Shown: piece by piece, positions 16,743-24,090 of the stretch
How positions within the stretch are numbered: the stretch's first letter is position 1
Layout of the letters: the number at the start of each line of letters is the position of its first letter
Origin: Microbispora catharanthi
GTDB lineage: Bacteria; Actinomycetota; Actinomycetes; Streptosporangiales; Streptosporangiaceae
Assembly: GCF_006334915.2 (NCBI RefSeq)
Contig: NZ_VDMA02000019.1
Coordinates: 62,001-126,000, forward strand
DNA: 64,000 nt
Direction of reading: 5' to 3'
The notes under the pieces: model-generated
Told to the model about the DNA's origin: nothing
The model's input: the letters and a program-made list of their open reading frames with translations, nothing else
The model's database searches: none
Made by a program: the position numbers and the translations under genes

Positions 16743-17450
16743 TCAGGCCGCGCAGGAGGACAGGTCCCGGGCCGCCTCGTCGATGAAGCGGGCCAGCCGT
16801 GCGGGATCGGCGAGCACGGTCAGATGGCCCCGGCCCGGCACGTGGGTGAGGCTGCCGTCGGCGCAGGCCCGCAGGAACGCCTGCTCGTCGGCCCGGAAGG
16901 GATCACGGGTGCCGTTCAGCAGCCAGACCCGGCCGGGGTAGGCCGCCAGCGATGCGAGGGGGTCCTCCGCCGTGACCGCCGCGACGACGGACGCCACGAC
17001 CTCGCTGCTCAGCCCGCCCTCGATCATGGCGTCTCCGGCGGCCCCGGGCAGCATCCGGCGCAGCGCGAAGCGGCTCACCCGGTCGGCCAGCGCGGGGTTT
17101 CGGGCGGCCAGACGCCCGGCGAGCCGGTAGGCGTGCATCCTGGGCCGGTCCGGCCGCACCGTGCAGCCCATCGCGACCAGGCCTGCGACGAGGTCGGGAT
17201 GCCGCGCGGCGGCGGCGATGCCCACGTAGCCGCCGAGGGACAGCCCCACGACGAGGGCCCGTCCACCCAGGTCCGCGATCGCCTCCGCGACGACGTCGCA
17301 GGCCGCCTCCGTGCCGTACGGCAGGCCGCGGCGGCGGCCGTGGCCGGGCAGGTCGGGGGCGGCGGACGGGGCCCGCAGCAGCGCCCGGACCGGGGACCAC
17401 ATCGTGCCGCTCAACCGGGTGCCGTGGACGAAGACCACCGGCATGCTCAT
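16743..17450 (-). CDS. Alpha/beta hydrolase
   Basis: This 235-residue soluble hydrolase has the oxyanion motif VFVHGTRL (residue 5 on), DLPGHG, nucleophile elbow GLSLGG, and a C-terminal GRGHLTVL with the catalytic histidine. The substrate is unknown. It starts at the ATG at 17450 with GGAGGTG 6 bases before it. It is divergent from a TetR gene across an 82-base gap that carries a perfect palindrome and a second half-matching site, so the TetR protein most likely represses it and itself. Confidence 0.85.
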   Translation of the reverse strand: MSMPVVFVHGTRLSGTMWSPVRALLRAPSAAPDLPGHGRRRGLPYGTEAACDVVAEAIADLGGRALVVGLSLGGYVGIAAAARHPDLVAGLVAMGCTVRPDRPRMHAYRLAGRLAARNPALADRVSRFALRRMLPGAAGDAMIEGGLSSEVVASVVAAVTAEDPLASLAAYPGRVWLLNGTRDPFRADEQAFLRACADGSLTHVPGRGHLTVLADPARLARFIDEAARDLSSCAA

Positions 17451-17468
17451 GACGCACCTCCACAAATA

Positions 17469-17488
17469 GCAACGCAACGTTGCGTTGC
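17469..17488. promoter_or_regulatory. Perfect 20-bp palindrome, TetR operator
   Basis: GCAACGCAAC and its exact inverse GTTGCGTTGC adjoin with no spacer, between the divergent hydrolase and TetR genes. The long symmetric site is typical of TetR-family operators. Confidence 0.75.
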
Positions 17489-17500
17489 GAACGCCATTAA

Positions 17501-17518
17501 AACACAACGGTGCGTTGC
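17501..17518. promoter_or_regulatory. Second, imperfect TetR operator
   Basis: On the minus strand GCAACGCACCGTTGTGTT matches 16 of 18 bases of the palindrome at 17469-17488. It sits immediately upstream of the TAGGCT -10 element (17521-17526) of the tetR gene, so binding would block its own promoter. Confidence 0.6.
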
Positions 17519-17532
17519 AGTAGGCTCCCGCC

Positions 17533-18126
17533 ATGGCCCCACGCAAGAAGGACGACATCCTGAACGCCGCACTGCGCCTGCTGGCGGAGAAGGGCTACGA
17601 GGGCTTGACCATCGAGGGCGTGGCCGAACGGTCGGGGGTCAACAAGACGACGATCTACCGGTGGTGGCCGTCGAAGGCCGCCCTGCTCGGCACGGCGCTG
17701 GTCGAGGCGCGGGCGCTCGACTTCGACGTGCCCGACACCGGGAGTCTGCGGGGCGACCTGCACGCGCTGCTGGACGGCCTGGCCCGGCTGCTCACCACTC
17801 CCCCGGCGGCGGACATCGCCGTCGCGGCGCTCGGAGCCGCCGCCAACAGCCCCGAGCTCGCGGAGGCGGCCAGGGGCTTCTTCGCCGACCGGTTCGCCCG
17901 GGAACGGCCGATCTTCGAACGGGCGCGTGAGCGCGGCGAGATCGGTGATTCCGCCGACCCGATGACGATCATGGATTTGCTCGCCGGCGCGGTGTGGCTA
18001 CGGGTGGTATTCCGGCAAGTGCCTCTGGACGATGGCTTTACCGAGCGGGCGGTGAACGCCGTAGTCGATGGGGTAGGGCGGCCAGGGGATCCGAAGGCGG
18101 GCCGACCGGCGCGGACCGGCGGCTGA
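17533..18126 (+). CDS. TetR-family repressor
   Basis: This 197-residue regulator has an N-terminal helix-turn-helix (ILNAALRLLAEKGYEGLTIEGVAERSGVNKTTIYRWW, about residues 9-45; AefR/AcrR type) and a ligand-binding helical C-terminal part. The last 20 residues are Gly/Pro/Arg-rich and not conserved. The ATG lies 6 bases after TAGGCT (17521-17526): a leaderless start. The two palindromic sites in the divergent gap indicate autoregulation and control of the neighbouring alpha/beta hydrolase. The inducer is presumably the hydrolase substrate or product. Confidence 0.87.
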   Translation: MAPRKKDDILNAALRLLAEKGYEGLTIEGVAERSGVNKTTIYRWWPSKAALLGTALVEARALDFDVPDTGSLRGDLHALLDGLARLLTTPPAADIAVAALGAAANSPELAEAARGFFADRFARERPIFERARERGEIGDSADPMTIMDLLAGAVWLRVVFRQVPLDDGFTERAVNAVVDGVGRPGDPKAGRPARTGG

Positions 18127-18129
18127 CTG

Positions 18130-18168
18130 AACAGATCGACCGAACAGATCGACCGGCCAGATCGACCG
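18130..18168. repeat. Three tandem 13-bp repeats
   Basis: AACAGATCGACCG occurs twice exactly, then once as GCCAGATCGACCG, just after the tetR stop codon. Possible protein-binding iterons or replication slippage. Confidence 0.6.
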
Positions 18169-18346
18169 GACGGCCCGGCCAGGAGCGCCACTGGCCGCGG
18201 CCCTCCGCGACGGGTTCGCGTCGCGCGCTCCATGCGCGGCCGCGTAGGCCCGGCGCGTCGTTCCCGCGGACGTTCCATGACCTGCAACGGTCACGTCCGC
18301 TCACGTCATTCGCGCACATCCCAGCCGCGCCGGCCACGTCAGGCCG

Positions 18347-18391
18347 CACCGTGTCATGTCGCACCGTGTCATGTCGCACCGTGTCATGTCG
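18347..18391. repeat. Three perfect tandem 15-bp repeats
   Basis: CACCGTGTCATGTCG is repeated three times with no change, ending 31 bases before the start codon of the secreted DUF5666-like protein, that is, in its promoter or leader region. Confidence 0.7.
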
Positions 18392-18422
18392 TGCCCCAGC
18401 GCCGAGTGGAGGGAGCACACCG

Positions 18423-19007
18423 ATGACCATGTCCAGCAAGCCGCCCAAACCTCACGGCAAGCGGCCCCGGCTTCTCCTCGGAATCGCCGCGGCGCTCACC
18501 CTCGCCACCGGCGCCGGCCTCGCCGCGGCGGGCGCGCCGGGCCACGACCAGCCGCGGTACGCCCAGGGGGGACAGCTCCGGCCCGGTCCGGAGCAGTTCG
18601 GCATGAACGAGCTCGGCCTGCTCCAGCTCGGACAGCCCCAGCTGCCGCGCACGTCCCGCGACTACCAGACCTTCACCAGCCAGACGGGTGCGGTGGACTC
18701 GGTGCAGAGCGGCTCCCTGTCGGTGGACGGCCGCACCTACACGGTCGACGAGTCGACCAGGATCGTCGCGGACTACAAGGGCCTGCAGGGGATCCAGCAG
18801 GGCGACCAGGTCTGGGTCGTGGGCACGACCGGCGGCAGCCCGAGGGCGATCATCGTCGCGGACGCCAGCCGCCCGACGCTGCCGGGGCACGGCGGCGGCG
18901 CACCCCCGCCGCAGACCCCGCAGACCCCGTCCGCGCCCGCCACACCCGGTGAGTCCGTCACGCCCGGCGGATCGCCGTCGCCGGAGACCGTCTCGCCCAC
19001 AGGGTGA
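18423..19007 (+). CDS. Secreted DUF5666-like small protein
   Basis: This 194-residue protein has an N-terminal membrane/signal segment (LLLGIAAALTLATGAGLAAAG, about residues 17-37), a Gln/Gly-rich linker, one compact domain (GAVDSVQSGSLSVDGRTYTV through VWVVGTTGGSPRAIIVAD, about residues 93-150) resembling the OB-like DUF5666 repeat, and a Pro/Thr-rich tail typical of cell-wall-spanning segments. Function unknown. GGAGGGAG lies 8 bases before the ATG. The upstream gap carries two different tandem repeats. Confidence 0.7.
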   Translation: MTMSSKPPKPHGKRPRLLLGIAAALTLATGAGLAAAGAPGHDQPRYAQGGQLRPGPEQFGMNELGLLQLGQPQLPRTSRDYQTFTSQTGAVDSVQSGSLSVDGRTYTVDESTRIVADYKGLQGIQQGDQVWVVGTTGGSPRAIIVADASRPTLPGHGGGAPPPQTPQTPSAPATPGESVTPGGSPSPETVSPTG

Positions 19008-19020
19008 CGCCGAGCGCCGC

Positions 19021-19056
19021 CCATGGGCGGGGACCCGCAGCGGCCCCCGCCCATGG
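19021..19056. terminator. Bidirectional terminator
   Basis: CCATGGGCGGGG and CCCCGCCCATGG form a perfect 12-bp stem with a 12-base loop between two convergent genes. There is no T tract, as is usual in high-GC actinobacteria. Confidence 0.7.
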
Positions 19057-19064
19057 CGTGACGA

Positions 19065-20453
19065 TCAGGACGTGGCGAACGTGAACCAGTTGAGGTTGAC
19101 GAAGTCGGCCGGCTGACCGCTGCTGAAGGTGATGTAGACGGTGTGGGTGCCGGTCGTCGGCGTGATGTTGGCCGGGACGGTCGTCCAGCTCTGCCAGCCG
19201 CCGGTGTTGCCGACGGCGAAGTCGCCGATCGGGGTCGCCGTCGGGCTGTCGAGCCTGACCTGCACGAGGCCGCTCACGCCGGCCGCCGCGCCGGAGGCGA
19301 CCCTGGCCTTGAACTGCCGCGCCGCCGTCGAGCCGAAGTTGACGCCGTCGAAGCGCAGCCAGTCGCCGTTGGAGATGTAGCCGACGTTCTGGCCGCCGCC
19401 GCTGTCCTGGGTCGTCTCCACCTGCGTGCCGCTCTGCGCCTGGTAGTTCTCCGCCTGGATGGTGGAGCGGGCGTCCACGCCGCCCGGCGGGGGCGAACTC
19501 GGCGACGGGCTGCTGGTCGCGCCGCTCTGCCACACGGCCACGTAGTCGACCACCATCGGCCGCCCGGACACGGTGGCGGAGGTGGGCGTGGAGAACCCGG
19601 CCACGCCGTTGGGGAAGCCGCCGCCGATGGCGACGTTGAGCAGGATGAAGTATCCGGCGTGGGAGGTCATGTTCGACCACGTCGTGGCGTCGAGCTGGCT
19701 CTGGCTGATGCTGTGGAACTGCTGGCCGTCCACGTACCACCGGAGCTGGTTGGGGCTGACGCTGCGGTCCCACTCGAACCGGTAGGTGTGGAAGGCCGAC
19801 TGGCAGGTCGAGCCGGGGCAGGCCCGGCTGCTGCCCAGGCCGTTGGTCTCGTTGCACGGCCCGCCGGGGTTCACCCCGCAGTGCAGGGTGCCCCAGACCG
19901 TGTTGAGCCCGTTCACGTTCTCCATCAGGTCGAGCTCGCCGATGGAGGGCCAGTTCTGGTAGTTGCCCCGGTAGGGCGCGCCGAGCGCCCAGAAGGCCGG
20001 CCAGTATCCGAGGGCGGCGTCGCCCGTGACGTTCGGCATCTGGATGCGGCCCTCGATGCGCAGGACGCGGCCGTCGGCCGGCTTGAAGTCGGCGCGGCGG
20101 GTCTCGATCCGCGCGGAGGTCCAGTTCTGGCCGCTGCCGATCGGGGTGATGCGCAGGTTGCCGCTGCCGTCCAGGCTCAGGTTGGAGGTGCTGGACGTGT
20201 AGTTCTGGATCTCGCCGGTGCCCCAGTTGCCCGGGCCTCCGGGGTACGAGTGGCCGGTGTCGATGATCCAGTTGGTGGACGACGGAAGCGTTCCGGCCGT
20301 GCCGTCGAAGTCGTCCGACCAGACGAGCGACCAGCCGGACGGCGTCCCGGGCACCGACGCGTCGGCGGGGCGTACGGCGAGGGCCATGACCGCGGCGGCC
20401 ACGGCGAGCAGCGCCAGCACCGAGCGCCGCCATGGGGAGTGGAGCACACGCAT
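19065..20453 (-). CDS. Secreted GH16 beta-glucanase with CBM6
   Basis: This 462-residue extracellular enzyme has a signal peptide (about 1-33), a GH16 domain (about 36-300) with the catalytic motif GELDLMEN (nucleophile Glu173, Asp175, acid/base Glu178), a Ser/Pro linker, and a CBM6-type module (TIQAENYQAQSG through WFTFATS, about 325-462). The WPAFWALG and GELDLMENV strings fit endo-1,3-beta-glucanases (laminarinases). The ATG at 20453 is preceded by GGAGAGAGG. Two LacI-type boxes lie 208-262 bases upstream. Its oligosaccharide products would suit the beta-glucoside transporter and GH1 enzyme encoded 4-8 kb away. Confidence 0.88.
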   Translation of the reverse strand: MRVLHSPWRRSVLALLAVAAAVMALAVRPADASVPGTPSGWSLVWSDDFDGTAGTLPSSTNWIIDTGHSYPGGPGNWGTGEIQNYTSSTSNLSLDGSGNLRITPIGSGQNWTSARIETRRADFKPADGRVLRIEGRIQMPNVTGDAALGYWPAFWALGAPYRGNYQNWPSIGELDLMENVNGLNTVWGTLHCGVNPGGPCNETNGLGSSRACPGSTCQSAFHTYRFEWDRSVSPNQLRWYVDGQQFHSISQSQLDATTWSNMTSHAGYFILLNVAIGGGFPNGVAGFSTPTSATVSGRPMVVDYVAVWQSGATSSPSPSSPPPGGVDARSTIQAENYQAQSGTQVETTQDSGGGQNVGYISNGDWLRFDGVNFGSTAARQFKARVASGAAAGVSGLVQVRLDSPTATPIGDFAVGNTGGWQSWTTVPANITPTTGTHTVYITFSSGQPADFVNLNWFTFATS

Positions 20454-20660
20454 GAGTACCTCTCTCCTCGGTCCGGTCGTCGCGGCGGGGGGGATTGGGG
20501 GGTGCGGGCGGCCTCACGGAGCGAAGACGGTGGACGCCTGAAGGCCGGACGGCGGTGTCCGGAGAGGGTCGTGAGGGCCCGCGCACCGCGATCGCGGACC
20601 GCTTGAGCGACACTTTCCCCTCTGAATCTCACTCGCGTCAAGAGGATCTGTGAAATCCGA

Positions 20661-20672
20661 GAGAGCGTTCTC
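20661..20672. promoter_or_regulatory. LacI-type box upstream of GH16 (one mismatch)
   Basis: GAGAGCGTTCTC differs by one base from the symmetric GAGAGCGCTCTC found three times more in this region; 208 bases before the GH16 start codon. Confidence 0.6.
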
Positions 20673-20703
20673 AGCGAGTACCGTGCGGTGTGAGCAGTGA
20701 AGA

Positions 20704-20715
20704 GAGAGCGCTCTC
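20704..20715. promoter_or_regulatory. LacI-type box GAGAGCGCTCTC upstream of GH16
   Basis: A perfect 12-bp palindrome, identical to the boxes at 23834-23845 and 24040-24051 in front of the sugar-transport operon. Confidence 0.65.
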
Positions 20716-20769
20716 CAATCTGCTCCCGGAGGGAGCCCCGACCCGTGCCTCGGCGCCCCCTCCCCGGTG

Positions 20770-21900
20770 TCAGGCGGAGTCCGGTCCCGCCCTGCGTCCC
20801 GTCGCCGACGCCAGGCGGAGCCCCGTCGCGCCCAGCGTTCCGAGCAGTGCGGCCGCGGCCAGGACCAGGGCGGTCTCGCGGAAGCCCGTGAGCGGCGAGC
20901 CCGTCGCCGCGCCGCGAGTGGTGAAGAACGTGACGAGCAGCGCGATCCCGAACGATCCCGCGAGCCGCTGCGCCACGCTGAACAGCGTGTTGGCGTCCGG
21001 GACGCGTTCCGGCGCCAGGCCGCCCAGCAGCGCGATCACCAGCGGCTGGCTCGTGAACCCGATGGCCAGGCCGCGTCCGCACAGGGCGAGGGTCATCGCC
21101 CGCGCGCTGTCCCGCACCAGGTCGAGCGCCAGGGCGGCCTGCGGCCGGCGGCGGGCCCACAGCACGTAGGCGGCCAGGAGCGCCAGGCCGATGGGCCACG
21201 ACGGGGTCGCCCAACCGTGCGCCGCCACCCGTTCGACGCCGTAGGTCGCCAGCCCGAGCCCGGTCGCCAGCAGCATCAGCCCCGGCAGGTCCGGGCGCAC
21301 GGCGCGGTCGCCCCGGACGCCCAGACCGGCCCGGTACGCCGCGAACGCGCCGGGCAGGGCGAGCAGCCCGATCGGCAGGTTGATCAGGAAGATCGAGCGC
21401 CAGCCGTACGCGCCGATCAGCAGGCCGCCCAGGGAGACGCCGAGCGCGGGCGCCGCGAAGAACGCGAGACCCGCGGCGAGCGGCACCCTGCCACCCGAGC
21501 CCGTCGCGGCTCCGCCCTCCCCGATGAGCAGGCCGATCGCCAGCGGCACGAGCGGCGCGCCGCCCAGGCCCTGCAGGGCTCTGCAGCAGATCAGCGCGCC
21601 GGCGTCGGGGCTCAGCGCGCACGCGGCGGACGCGAGCGTGAACAGGGCCAGGCTGCCGATGTACGTCGGAACCAGCCCGAACCTCCTGGCCAGGAAGGAC
21701 GTGAGGGCCAGGCCGACCGCCAGGGCGAGCAGGTAGCCGCTCACGGCCCACTGCACAACCTCTAGGGGCCGGTTGAGTTCGCGTGTCAGGTCTTGCACCG
21801 CGAGGTTGACCACCGACGAGTCGACCATCGACAGGATCGGGCCCGCGACGAGCCCGAGGGACATGAGGCGGGTGGGCCTGCAGGCCTCGGCGCCTGTCAT
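20770..21900 (-). CDS. DHA2-like MFS transporter lacking about four helices
   Basis: This 376-residue multidrug-efflux-like permease begins normally: DSSVVNLAV in helix 1, GYLLALA, then about eight helices up to VLWARRRPQAALALDLVRD. The segment that should follow (about 90-100 residues, helices 9-12 of a 14-helix DHA2 protein of about 470 residues) is missing. RDSARAMTLAL joins directly to RGLAIGFTSQPLVIAL and the family's normal last part. The frame is intact, so this is an in-frame deletion. Whether it still transports is doubtful. Its ATG overlaps the stop of the truncated PadR gene (ATGA). Confidence 0.7.
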   Translation of the reverse strand: MTGAEACRPTRLMSLGLVAGPILSMVDSSVVNLAVQDLTRELNRPLEVVQWAVSGYLLALAVGLALTSFLARRFGLVPTYIGSLALFTLASAACALSPDAGALICCRALQGLGGAPLVPLAIGLLIGEGGAATGSGGRVPLAAGLAFFAAPALGVSLGGLLIGAYGWRSIFLINLPIGLLALPGAFAAYRAGLGVRGDRAVRPDLPGLMLLATGLGLATYGVERVAAHGWATPSWPIGLALLAAYVLWARRRPQAALALDLVRDSARAMTLALCGRGLAIGFTSQPLVIALLGGLAPERVPDANTLFSVAQRLAGSFGIALLVTFFTTRGAATGSPLTGFRETALVLAAAALLGTLGATGLRLASATGRRAGPDSA

Positions 21901-22166
21901 AAGGACTCCCGCGACGCGGGTTCCGGAAGCGCCGCCTCCAGTTCATCCAGCCAGGCGAGTTCCAGCCGGTGGCGCTCGATGTTGAATCGGAGGACGCGCA
22001 GGCCCCACGGCTCGTGTCCCGCGGCCGCGGCCAGCTCCTCCTGCGCCGCCAGCGAGTGCTCCACGCACTCCCGCCGCACCTCGATGATCCTTCGGCGGTC
22101 GGGCGCGGGCAGCAGATCGAACAGGCCCACCCTGACCTGGAACTCCTCGTCCTTCATGAGGAGCAT
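21897..22166 (-). pseudogene. PadR-family regulator, C-terminal part only
   Basis: The 89 residues correspond to the dimerisation domain of PadR/Vir-type regulators (FQVRVGLFDLLP through LELAWLDELEAAL). The N-terminal winged helix of about 90 residues is absent; upstream, the frame hits the stop codon of the DUF1772 gene after 15 codons. It therefore cannot bind DNA by itself. It overlaps the MFS gene by ATGA, the usual PadR-efflux pairing, and both partners are damaged. Confidence 0.6.
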
Positions 22167-22211
22167 CGGATCGGCCGTGCGCAGCAGCGCCGGGCAGGCG
22201 GGGGGTGCGGA

Positions 22212-22718
22212 TCAGGAGCCGCGGCCCCACCGGTAGACGCCGTAGCCCATCAGCAGCAGGCTCACCGCGCCGGCCACGGCCCGCCAGGAGTTCCACGTGG
22301 TCCACCGGCCCGAGTAGTCCGACCAGATCCGGGCGGCGGCCCCGGCCGGGTCGCCGTGGGCCGCCGCGGCGGCCAGGGCGTCGTTCATCGGCACGTTCAC
22401 CGCGGCCGTGATCAGGATCACGCCGACGACGTACACCGCGGCCGCCGCGAAGAACGGCCAGGCCGCGCCGGAACGAGGGGTGGCCAGCAACAGGCCCCCC
22501 GCCCCGGCGGCGGCGACCGGGGCGAGGACGAACGCCGCCAGGAACACCGGGTTCTGGATCTTCACGTTGAGGGCGTTCATCGCATCGATCGCCGAGGAGG
22601 CCGACGCCGCGTTCAGTCCCGGCATGACCCCGACGGAGAACCCGAAGAAGGTGCCCGCCATCCCGGCGGTCATGAGCATGGACAGGGCCGCCGCGACAGC
22701 GGCCAGAAGACATGTCAT
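22212..22718 (-). CDS. DUF1772 membrane protein
   Basis: This 168-residue protein has four membrane helices (near residues 3-28, 50-75, 80-103 and 145-165) and the DUF1772 pattern (GTFFGFSVGVMPGL, NVPMNDAL, WNSWR), related to anthrone-oxygenase-like proteins. NxxMND and Arg/Trp residues are kept. Function in bacteria unknown. The ATG at 22718 has GGAGG 6 bases before it. It is divergent from an AraC-type gene that probably controls it. Confidence 0.8.
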   Translation of the reverse strand: MTCLLAAVAAALSMLMTAGMAGTFFGFSVGVMPGLNAASASSAIDAMNALNVKIQNPVFLAAFVLAPVAAAGAGGLLLATPRSGAAWPFFAAAAVYVVGVILITAAVNVPMNDALAAAAAHGDPAGAAARIWSDYSGRWTTWNSWRAVAGAVSLLLMGYGVYRWGRGS

Positions 22719-22867
22719 GACGCCTCCGCCGCGGCCCGGGCGCCGATGCCGGCGGTGGTGACCAGAATGTCCGCTGTCGTCGTCATGGCGATAAGTCAAC
22801 CGGCGGACCGCTCCGGGCGACATCGCCGAGACGCTCGACCGCATATCCGGCCGTCTACGATCTGGGC

Positions 22868-23815
22868 ATGGACGCGCTGGCCGACCTTCTGGACGGGCCC
22901 CGGGCGCGGGGGGCCTTCCTGCTGCGGGCGACCCTGAGCCCGCCCTGGTCGGTCCTGATCCAGGACGAGGCGCCGCTGTGCCTGGTGGCGATGGTGCGCG
23001 ACGAGGCGTGGATCACCCCGGACGAGGACCGGGCCGTACGGGTGGGGCCCGGCGACGTGGCGGTCGTGCGCGGTCCCGCTCACTACACGGTCGCCGACGA
23101 CCCGGCGACCGCGCCGCAGGTCGTGATCCACCCCGGGCAGGTCTGCACCACGCCGGACGGCCGCGCCCTGTCGGCGGAGATGGACCTGGGCGTCCGCAAC
23201 TGGGGCAACGACCCGGACGGATCGGCCGTGATGCTCATCGGCACCTACCAGATGCGCGGCGCGGTCACCCAGCGGCTGCTGGCGGCGCTGCCCACGCTGC
23301 TGGTGCTGCGCGGCGACTCCTGGGACGGCTCCCTCGTCACGCTGCTCGGCCGGGAGATCGTCAAGGACGAACCGGGCCAGGAGGTGGTGCTCGACCGCCT
23401 GCTGGACCTGCTGCTGATCGCCGTGCTGCGGACGTGGTTCTCCCGCCCGGACGCGCAGGCCCCGGGCTGGTATCGGGCCCACGGCGATCCGGTGGTCGGG
23501 CCGGCGCTGCGGATGCTGCACGCCGACCCGGCCCATCCGTGGACGGTCGCCGAGCTGGCGGGCCGGACGGGAGTCTCCCGCGCCGCGCTGGCACAGCGGT
23601 TCGCGAAACTGGTCGGCGAGCCGCCGATGGCCTACCTGACCGGGCTGCGGCTGGCGCAGGCGGCCGACCTGCTGCGCGAGACGGACGCGACGCTGGAGGC
23701 CGTGGCCCGGCGGGTCGGCTACGGCACCGCGTTCGCACTCAGCTCGGCCTTCAAGCGTGAGCGCGGCGTGAGCCCGCAGCGGTACCGGGAAGGCCTGAGC
23801 CGCCCGGCCGGCTGA
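22868..23815 (+). CDS. AraC-family regulator with cupin sensor
   Basis: This 315-residue regulator has an N-terminal cupin-like AraC_binding_2-type half (about 10-190, including GPGDVAVVRGPAHYTV) and a C-terminal double helix-turn-helix (WTVAELAGRTGVSRAALAQRF; ATLEAVARRVGYGTAFALSSAFKR; about 215-310). TACGAT (22856-22861) lies 6 bases before the ATG, giving a leaderless start. It is divergent from DUF1772. It is on the same strand as the sugar operon, but LacI boxes and 275 bases separate them. Confidence 0.87.
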   Translation: MDALADLLDGPRARGAFLLRATLSPPWSVLIQDEAPLCLVAMVRDEAWITPDEDRAVRVGPGDVAVVRGPAHYTVADDPATAPQVVIHPGQVCTTPDGRALSAEMDLGVRNWGNDPDGSAVMLIGTYQMRGAVTQRLLAALPTLLVLRGDSWDGSLVTLLGREIVKDEPGQEVVLDRLLDLLLIAVLRTWFSRPDAQAPGWYRAHGDPVVGPALRMLHADPAHPWTVAELAGRTGVSRAALAQRFAKLVGEPPMAYLTGLRLAQAADLLRETDATLEAVARRVGYGTAFALSSAFKRERGVSPQRYREGLSRPAG

Positions 23816-23833
23816 GCTCCGCCCGGGACGAGC

Positions 23834-23845
23834 GAGAGCGCTCTC
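23834..23845. promoter_or_regulatory. LacI-type box 1 of the sugar operon
   Basis: Perfect GAGAGCGCTCTC, 246 bases before the binding-protein start codon. Confidence 0.65.
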
Positions 23846-23940
23846 TGGCCGGCGTGAGCCGATACCTCCGCCCGCCGGACGGGTTTTTCCCGGTTCCCCC
23901 TCACCGGTCGGCACGACGCTCCCACGCTGCGTCGATAGCC

Positions 23941-23956
23941 GTGGGAGCGCTCTCAC
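23941..23956. promoter_or_regulatory. LacI-type box 2, CebR-like
   Basis: GTGGGAGC-GCTCTCAC is a 16-bp palindrome with one mismatched pair. TGGGAGCGCTCTCA differs by one base from the TGGGAGCGCTCCCA box known for the Streptomyces cellobiose repressor CebR. Confidence 0.7.
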
Positions 23957-24039
23957 CAGCGCTTACGTCGTTCGGAGATAACGGGAATCGTTACTGATCA
24001 GACCCTTGACGGCCCCACGGACGACTCCCACTCTTGTGC

Positions 24040-24051
24040 GAGAGCGCTCTC
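24040..24051. promoter_or_regulatory. LacI-type box 3 of the sugar operon
   Basis: Perfect GAGAGCGCTCTC, 39 bases before the ATG of the binding-protein gene, inside the leader or just after the promoter; a TTGACG (24006-24011) stands 28 bases before the box. Confidence 0.7.
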
Positions 24052-24090
24052 TTCATGATCCATTTCATATGCGGAACCCAAGGAGGGTTC

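Larger units (their letters stand above)
20454..20769 (-). other. Regulatory gap upstream of the GH16 gene
   Basis: The gap holds no gene. It contains two operator boxes (20661-20672, 20704-20715) and a TTGACG element (about 20636-20641, minus strand) that could be the -35 of the GH16 promoter; no convincing -10 follows at the right distance. Confidence 0.5.

Noticed and set aside
18347..18391. CRISPR array
   Set aside because: Units of 15 bases follow each other with no spacers, and no cas gene is in the window.
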